Shown here piece after piece: positions 45,361 through 60,990 of a DNA stretch of 64,000 nt; the first letter of the stretch is position 1, and every line of letters starts with the position of its first letter. This DNA is from Renibacterium salmoninarum ATCC 33209 (GTDB lineage: Bacteria; Actinomycetota; Actinomycetes; Actinomycetales; Micrococcaceae). The notes under the pieces are model-generated. The model did no database searches, was not told the DNA's origin, and worked only from the letters and a program-made list of their open reading frames with translations. The stretch lies in NCBI RefSeq assembly GCF_000018885.1, contig NC_010168.1, positions 310,001 to 374,000 of the forward strand, read 5' to 3'. The translations under genes and the position numbers were made by a program.

Positions 45361-47471
45361 GTGACTATTGACCAGCCAGCAATCCGAGCGAAAACTTTCC
45401 CGGCGGCGAAACAGGCTGTCAAAACCGTGCCGCTAGCTAGGTCAAAGACCTTTACTGCGAGCGGTTATGGCCGCATTCCGATTAGTGCCGTGCACCCCGT
45501 AGTTGACGGCGGTGACGTCGCGGCCAAATCGGTTCCGGGCGCGGATATTCAGATCTCAGCAACGGTCTTTCGCGAAGGGCACGACCTGATTGGCGTCGAA
45601 GCGGTGCTTTTTGACCCTAAAGGCAAAGAACGTCAACGCCATCGGCTTAGTCCGGAAGTAAATGATCGCTGGTACGGCACCCCTAGCCCGCAGAAAGCCG
45701 GTCTTTGGAGCTTTAGGATCGAAGCCTTCGCGGATCTTTACGCCACCTGGGCGCACCATGCCGAACTCAAAATTGCGGCCGACGTCGACGTCGAACTGAT
45801 GCTGGCTGAAGGCGCCGCGCTACTTCCTGACGCGACGTCCAACCTCGGTCGATCCAGCCGCGAGCGTCAAGCATTCACCACGGCCGCCAACACTCTTGCC
45901 GATCAAAACTTGGCAGTACCGGTGCGGTTGGCTGCTGGACTGAGTCCGGAAATTCGTGCAGCTGTAGGTCGATTCCCCTCAAGGATTTACGCACGGAGAG
46001 CCCAGATTACCCGGTGCTTGTGGAGCGTGACGCGGCCGGACGTGGTGCCTGGTACGAGTTCTTTCCCCGCTCAGAAGGCGCGAGTCGGCATCCTGAAACC
46101 GGTGAGTGGACCAGCGGACACTTCCGCACTGCCGCGCACAGCCTCGATCGCGTCGCCGCAATGGAATTTGACGTTATTTACCTTCCGCCAATTCATCCGA
46201 TCGGCGTCGTCAACCGAAAAGGGCCGAACAACACTCTGGTTGCTTCGGCGACAGATCCAGGCTCGCCTTGGGCGATTGGCTCCAAGGACGGCGGTCATGA
46301 CGCAATCCATCCAGACCTTGGCACTTTTGCGGATTTTGATGCGTTCGTGGCCAAAGCACATGATCTTGGCCTAGAAGTAGCCCTTGACCTGGCATTGCAA
46401 GCGGCACCAGATCACCCTTGGACCATTGAGCATCCGGAATGGTTAACCACCCGAATTGACGGCAGTATTGCGTATGCGGAGAACCAGCCTAAAAAGTATC
46501 AGGATATTTACCCGCTGAACTTTGATAATGATCCGGATGGGCTCGCGCAGGAAATTCTGCGCATCGTGTTGTTATGGATTGGGCACGGCGTACAAATTTT
46601 CCGGGTGGATAACCCACATACCAAGCCACTTTGGTTTTGGCATTGGCTGATTAGCAAAGTGAATAAAAAACATCCGGACGTCGTTTTCTTAGCTGAAGCG
46701 TTTACCCGTCCGGCCATCATGCACGCGCTGGTTAAGGCCGGATTCCAGCAGTCCTATAGCTACTTCACCTGGCGGAACACCAAAGAAGAAATTCTGGCCT
46801 ACTTACAGGAAGTCAGCCAGGAGACCGCGGCCTTTTATCGGCCCAATTTCTTTGTCAATACCCCAGATATTTTGACCGAATATTTACAGTACGGGGGCCC
46901 GGCGGCGTTCAAAATTCGGGCGGCACTGGCTGCCATGTCGAGCCCGCCCTGGGGTGTCTACGCGGGCTATGAGCTGTATGAGCACGTTGCTCGCCCGGGC
47001 TCCGAAGAATACCTTGACAACGAAAAATTTGAATACAAGGCTCGAGACTTTTCGGCCGCAGAAAAAACTGGCCGATCATTGGCGCCGTTCATGACCAAGT
47101 TGAATCAAATTCGTCGGGCGCATCCGGCCCTTTTGGACTTAGGTAATCTCAAGGTGCACGCCACTTCTGATCCCGCTACAGTAGCGTTCAGCAAAACGAA
47201 AACCTACCTAGAATCTGGGTCCGCCTCTGGTGCAGCCGCGAGCGTGAAAGACACCATCATCGTAGTAATCAATGTCGATCCGCACAGTGTGCGCGAAGGG
47301 GTAGTTTACTTAGATCTCGAGGCCTTAGAGCTCGACGGGTTTGCCCCAGACGGCACGTTTACGGTGGAAGAACTCATCACCGGTCAAATGTGGCAGTGGG
47401 GCAGCGAGAATTATGTTCGGTTGGACGCCCACGTGGAACCAGCCCATATCCTGCATGTAAGGCGGTCTTGA
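45361..47471 (+). pseudogene. glgE: GlgE maltosyltransferase, frameshifted
   Basis: GlgE (GH13_3) transfers maltose from maltose-1-phosphate to alpha-glucan. The N-terminal domain (ASGYGRIPISAVHPVVDGG; to about residue 205) is in one frame. The catalytic part (PDYPVLVERDAAGRGAWYEF, then nucleophile Asp in IFRVDNPHTKPL and Glu in VFLAEAFTRP) is in the next. The break is at ~45975: a run of four C where five would give Arg-Phe-Pro-Leu-Lys-Asp. Start GTG 45361, or TTG 45355. Its TGA overlaps the treS ATG. The internal ORF from 46014 keeps the catalytic residues but lacks the N domain and dimer interface. Confidence 0.88.
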
Positions 47472-49240
47472 TGAGTATTGCCCCCGGTCACTTCAGCATG
47501 ATCCGCACTGGTACCGCAAAGCGGTGTTTTACGAAGTGCTGGTGCGTGCTTTTAACGACAATAACGGTGATGGATCAGGAGATTTTTCTGGCCTGATCGA
47601 GCGCCTGGACTACTTGCAGTGGTTGGGCGTTGACTGCCTTTGGCTGCCGCCGTTCTTTCAGTCTCCGCTTAAAGACGGTGGCTACGATATCTCGGACTAT
47701 TACCAAGTTCTCGATGAATTCGGTACCTTGTCAGACTTCCAGCGACTTGTCGCAGAGGCCCACGCTCGCGGCGTGCGAGTAATTATCGACTTGCCGCTAA
47801 ATCACACCTCAGACCAGCACGCATGGTTCCAAGCCTCGCGGGAAGATCCGGAAGGCCCTTACGGCGATTTTTTCGTCTGGAGCGATACCGACGAGAAGTA
47901 CCAAGATGCGCGGATCATTTTTATCGATACCGAAGAGTCCAATTGGACTTTTGATCCGATCCGTCGGCAGTTCTTCTGGCATCGATTTTTTAGCCATCAG
48001 CCGGATCTGAACTTTGAGAACCCAAAGGTTGTTGAAGCGATTTTCGACGTCGTACGTTTTTGGTTAGACCAGGGCATCGATGGCTTCCGGGCGGATGCCA
48101 TTCCCTACCTCTTCGAAGAGGAGGGGACCAATTGCGAAAACCTGCCCGGTACGCACGACTTCTTGCGCGATTTGCGCGCCATGGTGGACAAAGAATACCC
48201 GGGCCGAGTGATTATCGCGGAAGCGAATCAGCCGCCGGAAGAGGTTGTGGAGTACTTTGGCTCCCAAGAAGCCCCAGAGTGCCATATGGCATTCCACTTT
48301 CCGATCATGCCGCGGCTTTTTTATGCTTTGCGTGACCAGAAAGCTGCGCCAATCATCGAGACGATGCGGGACACGCCAGCAATCCCCGAGGGGGCGCAAT
48401 GGGGTACTTTTTTGCGCAACCACGATGAACTTACGCTTGAAATGGTGAGTCCTTCCGAGCGTGAGGCGATGTTGGGCTGGTATGCACCAGATTCGCGAAT
48501 GCGCGCCAATGTGGGCATTCGACGCAGGCTTGCGCCGCTGCTGGATAACTCGAGGGCCGAGCTGGAACTCATCAACGCTTTGCTGTTGTCGCTGCCGGGT
48601 AGCCCCTTTCTCTGACTATGGCGACGAAATCGGCATGGGCGAGAACATTTGGCTGCTGGATCGAGACGCAGTTCGTACTCCGATGCAGCGGACCCCGGAT
48701 CGGAATGCTGGATTCTCAAATGCGGATCCGGGCAAACTCTACCTACCGGTAGTTCAATCGCTGGTCTACCACTTCAACCAAGTCAATGTGGAAGCTCAGC
48801 AAGCGCATTCGGCATCGCTGCTCAACTGGACACGGCAAATCCTCAGCGTCCGTAAAGCACACCTCGCCTTTGGTCTTGGCGGCTATCAAAACGTCGAAGC
48901 AAGTTCGGACTCAATTTTGGCCTTCTTGCGGGAACTTCCGGAAGGAAAAGTCGAAGGTGAACTTGCCGAGAGCATGCTGTGCGTCTTTAACCTTTCGCAG
49001 CACCCCGTCGCGACCCAAGTTCGATTGCCACAGTACGCCGGCCGCGGCTTACGCGATGTCTTTGGCGGCAAGGTATTTCCCACTATTGGCGACGACGGTC
49101 TGCTCACACTGACCTTGGGCAGTCACGACTTCTTTTGGTTGCGATTTCGCTCGGCAAATTCCAATCTTTCTTCACCATTGACCCAACCGATGCCGCTGGT
49201 TGCACCAGCGTCTGGGAACCAAGAGAGGTCCATGCCCTAA
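47471..49240 (+). pseudogene. treS: Trehalose synthase TreS, two frameshifts
   Basis: GH13_16 enzyme interconverting trehalose and maltose. ATG 47471 overlaps the glgE stop, but the family N-terminus ([20 protein letters not shown]) is in another frame; one more C in the run at 47481-47485 would join them. The catalytic residues are intact in the middle: Asp in [12 protein letters not shown], Glu in [11 protein letters not shown], Asp in [11 protein letters not shown] second break at ~48613 is an extra G in CTCT-G-ACTATGG, which removed restores PFLYYGDEIGMG. The C-terminal domain ends at 49240, overlapping the next ATG. Confidence 0.88.
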
Positions 49241-52200
49241 TGGCCAACCCTGCCCCGACGATTCCCGATCTGCTGCGAGACTGGCTGCCTCCCCGGCGTT
49301 GGTATCCGGTGAAGAACAGTTCGGTTGAGTCCGGAACATCCGGCGAATCGAACGGGGCAGGACTGTATCGAGTTGGTGGATTTCGACTCACCCCACCCGC
49401 GGATGCCAAGAATTCCGGCGTCGGCAGCCTTGAAGTGCACTTAGTCTCAGTGCGGACATCCCCGTCGACCGAGCGCGAAGGCACAGAGCCAGAAGGCACA
49501 GTCACTGTTCTGCAAATCCCGTTGCGTTGCCGGACCGAAGCTCTGGCCGGCGCGGAAACCTCATTGATTGGAATTACGCAGCACCCCGAGCTTGGCGAAT
49601 GTTGGGTTTATGACGGAGTTTACGATCCAGTGTTTCTCGCGGCCTGGCTGGATCTTTTGCATCTACAAAGTACAACCGAAGATGGTGCGCTGAGCTCGTA
49701 TTCTTCCGCGCAGTTCAGATCCGTCCATGAACTTGGCAAAACAACTCGAATTCGGGTGATCAGTTCGGAGCAGTCAAATAGTTCCGTGGTGATCAACAAT
49801 CGAGTGTTGCCCTTGATCTTGAAGTTTTTCCGCGTGTTAAACAGCGGTATCAATCCGGATATAGAGGTTGGTCAAGCGCTCACGGAGGCGGGCTGCTTAG
49901 ACACTCCTGCCTTGCACGGCTGGGTCCAAGGCAGCTGGGATTCTGCGCCACGCACCGGTCAAAGAGTAGTGGGCAGTTTATGTGTGCTGCACGAATTGGT
50001 GCCAAAAGCACAGGATGGTTGGGATCTGGCCGTTGCCAGCGCAAAGGCCAGCAGTAACAGCCCGGGCAAGCCGGCCTTTACCGTTGAAGCTGAACAACTT
50101 GGCCTGGTCACGGCGCGACTACATGCCACGATGCGTTCGGCTTTGGGGCGCACCTCGCTTCATGCTCAAGCTCGGGGCGAATTTTTGGCTGAGCTCGAAG
50201 CTCGGATTCGGTGGGCTTGGTCGCAAGCTGGCCCAGCTGTCGGTCCCTTCCAGCACCTAGTTGGCAAGGTCTTGGACGGTCTAGTAAATGTCGAAGGTCC
50301 GTTGGAGTTACAACGAATTCATGGCGACCTCCATCTGGGACAGGTGATTAGAACCTTGGCAGATGGCCAGCCGGCGAAGTGGTTTGTGCTGGATTTTGAA
50401 GGCGAGCCACTGCGAGCCGTGGCTGAACGATCCCGACCAGATGTGCCGCTCCGCGACGTCGTCGGACTTTTGCGTTCAATCGATTACGCCTCAGCAACTG
50501 CCAATGGCGAACCAGAGAATTCAGCTTGGGCGGAGCAGACTAGTGCCGCATTTATCCGCGGATACGAGTCGTTGGACGCGGACGGCAATCGAATCAGCAC
50601 TACCTCACCGCTCTTTCTGGCATTGTGCCTAGATAAAGCGTTATACGAGGTGGTTTACGAACTTCGAAACCGCCCGGACTGGCTTCAAGTACCGGTTGCA
50701 GCGGTGCGGAGATTATTGAGCTCACTGGAAACCGACGAAGGCGAGACAGCCATGAATTCCGCGAACGCCGCCGAACCGCACCAGCCGATCTCAGTGAGCG
50801 AAGAACTGCTCCGGCGAGTCTCAGCAGGAAATTATCATGCGCCACACGAGGTTCTTGGTGTGCACCTCGACGAACAGGGCTGGGTGACAATTCGCACGCT
50901 GCGCGACCTGGTCCAAGCTGTTGCGGTAGTGACCAGTTCTGGCACCGTGGAGATGCAGCACGAATATGACGGAATCTGGGTTGCCGTGCTTCAGCCCGAA
51001 CAGCCCGGCCATGCCCCTGACTACCGGATTTCGGCAAGCTACGCTGATGGAAACGTCGAAACTTTTGATGACCCGTACCGCTTTTTGCCAACACTTGGCG
51101 ACGTCGACCTTCACCTGATTGGCGAAGGCAGGCACGAGGAATTGTGGGCTGCTCTGGGCTCTCACCCGCGGAGCTATCCTTCGCAACTTGGTGCGGTGAA
51201 TGGCGTAAGTTTCGCGGTCTGGGCGCCAAACGCCCAAGCCGTGCGCGTGAAAGCGGATTTCAATAACTGGGATGGCCGGGGCTACGCGATGCGATCCTTA
51301 GGTTCCTCAGGGGTATGGGAAATTTTCATTCCAGATGCCAAACCGGGTAACAGCTATAAATTCGAAATACTCTCGCGTGCAGGCACTTGGCAAGACAAAG
51401 CGGATCCGATGGCATTTGGCACCGAAGTTCCGCCTTTGACGGCGTCAAAAGTCGTCGAATCCAACTACAAGTTCACTGATACCGAGTGGATGGCGCAGCG
51501 CAGCAACGTTGATCCGCATAATTCACCGATGAGTGTTTATGAGGTGCATCTGGGTTCTTGGCGGCCGGGGTTGAGCTATCTAGAGCTATCGCGAGAATTG
51601 GTCGAATATGCGCAGTGGATGGGATTCACGCACGTCGAGTTCATGCCGGTTGCCGAACATCCCTTTGGCGGCTCCTGGGGCTATCAAGTTACTTCGTATT
51701 TTGCCCCAACCTCCCGGTTTGGTGATCCAAAGGAGTTCAAGCACTTAGTTGATGCGCTGCACGGCGCTGGCATTGGCGTCATCGTAGATTGGGTGCCAGC
51801 GCACTTCCCCAAAGATGAATGGGCGTTGGCAAAATTCGATGGCGAACCGCTTTATGAACATTCGGACCCGCAGCTGGGCGAGCATCCGGACTGGGGCACT
51901 CTGATTTTCGATTTCGGCCGCTCTGAGGTGCGGAACTTCTTGACCGCAAATGCCTTGTTCTGGTTTGAAGAATTCCATGTCGATGGGTTACGTGTGGATG
52001 CCGTCGCTTCGATGCTTTACCTTGATTACTCACGTGAAGCCGGTGAATGGAAGCCCAATCGCCTCGGTGGGCGGGAGAATTTAGAGGCAATTTCTTTCCT
52101 GCAAGAAGTCAACGCCACCGCGTACAAACGTTCTGGCGGGGTAGTGATGATCGCGGAAGAATCTACTGCATTCCCCGGCGTTACGGCACCAACGGATCAG

Positions 52201-52965
52201 AACGGTCTAGGGTTCGGTCTGAAATGGAATATGGGTTGGATGCATGATTCTCTTGCCTACATTGCTGAAGATCCGATCAACCGGAAGTGGCATCACGGAA
52301 CGGCGACCTTTTCTTTGGTCTACGCCTTCACCGAGAATTTCTTGCTACCAATAAGTCACGATGAAGTGGTGCATGGCAAGGGTTCCATGCTGCGAAAGAT
52401 GCCGGGGGACCGCTGGCAACAACTGGCCAACCTGTGGGCTTTCCTTGCTTGGCAGTGGGCGCATCCGGGCAAACAGCTAATTTTCATGGGCACCGAGTTC
52501 GGCCAAGAAGCTGAGTGGAGCGAACAGCACGGACTGGATTGGTGGCTGGCGGACATGGCACCGCAGCGCGGTGTGCAACTTCTGGTGCGCCAGCTCAACG
52601 AGGTTTATCGCTTGGCGCCCGCGCGTTGGCAGCAGGACAATTCCCATAGCGGATTTGAATGGATTAACGCGACGGACGCAGATCGCAATGTTATTTCCTT
52701 CATTCGTCGGGACCTGCAGGGCAATCCGCTAGTTTGCGTGGTGAATTTCTCCGGAGCTCCGCACCATGACTACCGACTTGGGCTGCCTTCTGCTGGGCAG
52801 TGGCGCGAATTGTTGAACACCGATGCTGAAGAGTACGGGGGATCCGGCGTCGGCCGTGTTGAGCCTGCCGCCATTGGGCACGCTGTACTTAGCTCCGAAT
52901 TTGGCCCCGGCCGAATAACCCCAGGTCATACGTCCGTTTCGGATAGCAAGACGACATTTAGATAG
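49240..52965 (+). CDS. glgB: Maltokinase (Pep2) - branching enzyme (GlgB) fusion
   Basis: A single 1241-residue frame. Residues 1 to ~500 are a maltokinase: RDWLPPRRWYPVKNSS at the start, kinase catalytic loop RIHGDLHLGQVIR and metal motif VLDFEGEP. From ~515 a GlgB follows: N1 domain VLGVHLDEQGWVTIRTLRD, CBM48 VSFAVWAPNAQAVRVKADFN, nucleophile Asp in GLRVDAVASMLYLDYSREAG, Glu in IAEESTAFPG and Asp in LPISHDEVVHGKGSML. Together they phosphorylate maltose and branch the glucan that GlgE extends. ATG 49240 overlaps the treS stop. An internal ATG at 50752 could give separate GlgB. Intact although treS and glgE are broken. Confidence 0.93.
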   Translation: MANPAPTIPDLLRDWLPPRRWYPVKNSSVESGTSGESNGAGLYRVGGFRLTPPADAKNSGVGSLEVHLVSVRTSPSTEREGTEPEGTVTVLQIPLRCRTEALAGAETSLIGITQHPELGECWVYDGVYDPVFLAAWLDLLHLQSTTEDGALSSYSSAQFRSVHELGKTTRIRVISSEQSNSSVVINNRVLPLILKFFRVLNSGINPDIEVGQALTEAGCLDTPALHGWVQGSWDSAPRTGQRVVGSLCVLHELVPKAQDGWDLAVASAKASSNSPGKPAFTVEAEQLGLVTARLHATMRSALGRTSLHAQARGEFLAELEARIRWAWSQAGPAVGPFQHLVGKVLDGLVNVEGPLELQRIHGDLHLGQVIRTLADGQPAKWFVLDFEGEPLRAVAERSRPDVPLRDVVGLLRSIDYASATANGEPENSAWAEQTSAAFIRGYESLDADGNRISTTSPLFLALCLDKALYEVVYELRNRPDWLQVPVAAVRRLLSSLETDEGETAMNSANAAEPHQPISVSEELLRRVSAGNYHAPHEVLGVHLDEQGWVTIRTLRDLVQAVAVVTSSGTVEMQHEYDGIWVAVLQPEQPGHAPDYRISASYADGNVETFDDPYRFLPTLGDVDLHLIGEGRHEELWAALGSHPRSYPSQLGAVNGVSFAVWAPNAQAVRVKADFNNWDGRGYAMRSLGSSGVWEIFIPDAKPGNSYKFEILSRAGTWQDKADPMAFGTEVPPLTASKVVESNYKFTDTEWMAQRSNVDPHNSPMSVYEVHLGSWRPGLSYLELSRELVEYAQWMGFTHVEFMPVAEHPFGGSWGYQVTSYFAPTSRFGDPKEFKHLVDALHGAGIGVIVDWVPAHFPKDEWALAKFDGEPLYEHSDPQLGEHPDWGTLIFDFGRSEVRNFLTANALFWFEEFHVDGLRVDAVASMLYLDYSREAGEWKPNRLGGRENLEAISFLQEVNATAYKRSGGVVMIAEESTAFPGVTAPTDQNGLGFGLKWNMGWMHDSLAYIAEDPINRKWHHGTATFSLVYAFTENFLLPISHDEVVHGKGSMLRKMPGDRWQQLANLWAFLAWQWAHPGKQLIFMGTEFGQEAEWSEQHGLDWWLADMAPQRGVQLLVRQLNEVYRLAPARWQQDNSHSGFEWINATDADRNVISFIRRDLQGNPLVCVVNFSGAPHHDYRLGLPSAGQWRELLNTDAEEYGGSGVGRVEPAAIGHAVLSSEFGPGRITPGHTSVSDSKTTFR

Positions 52966-53009
52966 CCAGAAGCGTGGTCATCTGGCTATCTAAATGTCGT
53001 CTTGCTATC
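52942..53009. terminator. 29-bp perfect hairpin overlapping the glgB stop
   Basis: Arms 52942-52970 and 52981-53009 are perfectly complementary over 29 bp with a 10-base loop. The TAG stop of the fusion gene (52963-52965) is inside the left arm, so translating ribosomes would cover half of the stem. It lies between convergent genes. Confidence 0.78.
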
Positions 53010-53098
53010 GCAAACGGTGGGCATTGCGCCGGGTACCGGCTGCAACTACGCGACTAAGGCCTATAACCAAGGTTGGCTTGCCGAACAAGGCCTGCAAA

Positions 53099-54259
53099 TT
53101 AGCGCTGCTTTGCCGCCGTTGCCGATGCCAAGTCGCTGAAAAATTCCCGGATGTCTGCCACCAGCTGCGTAGGTTCCTCCAGCGCAGCGAAATGCCCGCC
53201 GCTTTCAGTCACATCGGTCCAGCGAACGATGGTGTTGCTTCGTTCGGCTGCGCTTCGAATACCAACGTCGTGCGCAAACTGAATGGCGGCAGTAGGAACC
53301 TGCGAATTGGTTTGCTCGGCACCCCAGCCGTTCGCGGAGGCATAGCCAACATAAGCAGCAGATCCGGCAGATCGGGTGAACCAGTACAGCGAGACATTCG
53401 CAAGCAACCAGTCCATGCCAAGTACGACGTCGGGCAATGCCTCAGCTGGCTGGGTCCAGGCATGCAGTTTGTCTACTATCCAGGCAAGTTGCCCAACGGG
53501 GGAGTCGGTCAAGGCTGAGCCGAGCAAACCGGGGCGCGTGGACTGAATGGCGATGTAGCCGGCTTCACGCTGCATGAACTCGTTAATGCGAGCCATTCGA
53601 TCTTGGTCTAATGGCGACATCTCGGCAGCGACTTCGCCGGAAGGGAAGCCTAGCGCCCCGTTGACGTGGACGCCGATCACCCGGTCGGGAGCTGCTCGGC
53701 CTACTTCCGGAGCGATTGCTGCGCCAAGGTCGCCTCCTTGAACCGCGAATCTCTCATACTCAAGCCGACTCATCAGTTCGAGCCAGGCTGCGGCGATTCG
53801 GGAGCTGGGCCACGGTCCGCTAGTAAGTGGCGTGGAAAAGCCGAATCCTGGAATCGAGGGAATCACCACGTGAAACGCATCGCTCGCCTTGCCACCGAAG
53901 GCGGTGGGATTGGTGAGTGGGCCGATGAGATCGAGAAATTCTAAAAATGAGCCAGGCCAGCCGTGTGTAAGTAGTAGGGGCGTAGCGCTGGGTTCTTTTG
54001 ACCTGACATGAACAAAGTGAATGCTTTGGCCGTCAATCTCAGTCAGGAAATTGTTAAAGGAGTTGATCTTAGTTTCCGTGGCCCGCCAGTCATGGGTAGT
54101 CCAGGCGCTAACCAGATCACCAAGGTATTTGGTGGGGACGCCGGTCGCCCAGTCATCTCCGGGCAGCGGTGCCGGCAATCGTGTTGCGAGTAATCGACGA
54201 TTCAAGTCATCGAGTTCTGCCTGATCTACTTTGGCGTTGAAAGGTTCAATGTTGGTCAT
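53099..54259 (-). CDS. Epoxide hydrolase-family alpha/beta hydrolase
   Basis: A 386-residue protein with the N-terminal EHN lid domain (IEPFNAKVDQAELDDLNRRL, DWRATETKINSFNNFLTEI) and an alpha/beta-hydrolase fold: oxyanion HGWPGSFLEF, nucleophile Asp in VQGGDLGAAIAPEV, and catalytic His in ESGGHFAALEEP. This is the microsomal/juvenile-hormone epoxide hydrolase type, cytosolic here. The natural epoxide is unknown. Complete. Confidence 0.9.
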   Translation of the reverse strand: MTNIEPFNAKVDQAELDDLNRRLLATRLPAPLPGDDWATGVPTKYLGDLVSAWTTHDWRATETKINSFNNFLTEIDGQSIHFVHVRSKEPSATPLLLTHGWPGSFLEFLDLIGPLTNPTAFGGKASDAFHVVIPSIPGFGFSTPLTSGPWPSSRIAAAWLELMSRLEYERFAVQGGDLGAAIAPEVGRAAPDRVIGVHVNGALGFPSGEVAAEMSPLDQDRMARINEFMQREAGYIAIQSTRPGLLGSALTDSPVGQLAWIVDKLHAWTQPAEALPDVVLGMDWLLANVSLYWFTRSAGSAAYVGYASANGWGAEQTNSQVPTAAIQFAHDVGIRSAAERSNTIVRWTDVTESGGHFAALEEPTQLVADIREFFSDLASATAAKQR

Positions 54260-54811
54260 GGGTTTAGTTTGTCCTCAGCTCCGGCCACTTTCTGTCCTAA
54301 TGAGAAGATTTCTTCGAGATCGAGCCTTAGCGGCACAAACTCGCAGGCAAAAAGTACCTCAGCGCGCTGAGGCGAGGAGCAATTGGCCAGAATCCTTGAT
54401 ATCTAGGGGATCTTGGTTGGACTAACCAGCTGGGTTTGTCATCACCCGATCCTGGTGGTATAGTTTTATCCCGCGCCAAGTTAACGAAAACAGTCGATAG
54501 ATTGAACATTCGAAGGGCGCAAAACCTTACGATTTGGAGCTTTTGCAGTTCGCGTCGTGAGCTTGAAACTCAGTCAAAAATCACGGTGAAAACACGGATT
54601 TGACACTGAGAATCAGGAAGAGTAGGCTAGAAAATTTTCTCCGGTGGCCAGTAGAATGGCTTCGGAAGCAGTCTGTTGTTTGAGAACTCAATAGTGTGTT
54701 TTGTTTTTTGTTGATACCAAAGTTGTTTTGTTTTTTGGTATTTGCTCATGGGTGCCACACCCCGTGTGGTGGCTTGTGGGTTGATGCTGGGAAAGAGTTT
54801 TTTTGTAATGA
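54260..54811 (+). promoter_or_regulatory. rRNA operon promoter and leader
   Basis: No gene is seen. A strong sigma-70-type promoter has -35 TTGACA at 54600-54605, a 17-base spacer and -10 TAGGCT at 54623-54628. The leader contains TGTTGTTTGAGAACT at 54674-54688, repeated exactly at 56770-56784 before 23S, as is usual for actinobacterial rrn leader/spacer processing or antitermination elements. The part before 54550 is non-coding, with no clear feature. Confidence 0.75.
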
Positions 54812-60013
<5,202 letters not shown>

Positions 60014-60240
60014 ACAACCACACCTCACCGATAAACCCACCCTTCAAAAGGGGTTTATCACCAAAGGTAAGTGTAAAAACCTGCATGCACGCGTCCACTC
60101 TACGGTTCCCAACCAACAAACCCACACCTAAAAAGGGTAGCAACGGTTCGTTGACACGGAAACCACATAACTACATACACGCAACACCAAACACTTCACA
60201 CCACCACACCCCACAACAGGGTGCGGACCGGTAAAAAAGA
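60014..60240 (+). other. 23S-5S spacer
   Basis: A 227-bp spacer rich in CCACAC runs, with partial self-complementarity (AACCCACCCTTCAAAAGGGG region). No gene is seen. Confidence 0.6.
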
Positions 60241-60358
60241 GTTACGGCGGCCATAGCGTGGGGGAAACGCCCGGACCCATCTCGAACCCGGAAGCTAAGA
60301 CCCACAGCGCCCATGGTACTGCACTCGCGAGGGTGTGGGAGAGTAGGACACCGCCGGA
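60241..60358 (+). rRNA. rrf: 5S ribosomal RNA
   Basis: About 118 nt: GTTACGGCGGCCATAGCGTG at the 5' end pairing with ACACCGCCGGAC near the 3' end, with the conserved CCATCTCGAACCCGGAAGCT loop. The ends are defined by the terminal stem. Confidence 0.95.
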
Positions 60359-60372
60359 CAACCAGTAAGAAT

Positions 60373-60400
60373 AAAGGTCCCACAACGACGTGGGACCTTT
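60373..60400 (+). terminator. rRNA operon terminator
   Basis: AAAGGTCCCAC (60373-60383) pairs with GTGGGACCTTT (60390-60400) around a 6-base loop, followed by ATTAATTT, 14 bases after 5S. Confidence 0.88.
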
Positions 60401-60463
60401 ATTAATTTAACAAGCTTTTTGTGACTTCAGTGACCAACCCAACAAAGCATGAGGCTGATCTTA

Positions 60464-60785
60464 TGGAAAGACTTTTCTCACACACAACCGAGAACCGGGG
60501 CAGTTCGCTTTCCTCGCTGTAGTGCCGATTCTGTTTATCCTGGCGGCAACGGTGGCGAATCGACATCTTCGGCGACTCACGCCTTGGGTAATTGTGGTAG
60601 CCATTGCCTACGCGGTGCCACTCGGCGTCTGGTTGCTGCGCCCAGACCCGGCGTCTGGCTTGTCAAAAGACATTCATCCGGCGTTAGCGGGTGTCTTGAT
60701 CGCTGCCGCGCTGGGCTACGCTGCCGCGGGCCACTTCATCAGACGACGGAAATTGGTCATTGTCTGGAGTTCGAATAGTCGATAG
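60464..60785 (+). pseudogene. Small membrane protein, probably frameshifted near its start
   Basis: From GTG 60522 an 87-residue frame encodes two hydrophobic helices (VVPILFILAATVANR; LTPWVIVVAIAYAVPLGVWL) plus a third (GVLIAAALGYAAAGHFI). The frame extends upstream as GQFAFLAVV with no ATG. An ATG at 60464 (MERLFSHTTENRG) in another frame would join it if the G-run at 60497-60500 had five G rather than four. Either a short intact protein starting at GTG or a broken one. No known family recognised. Confidence 0.45.
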
Positions 60786-60990
60786 TGTCAGGCCATGTCT
60801 GAACTAGCCGATGCGGTGGATTCCGTTGCCAGCGAGAGCAGCTTTTCTGGCGTAGTTCACGTCTCGCATGGTGCAAACGTAGAATTCTCTGCTGCCTACG
60901 GATTCGCCGAGCGGGCCCATTCGATACCAAATATGCTGTCTGAATCGCCCCGGTGTGTCCGGAGACTTTCTTGTTTGAGAGGATCAGGAC

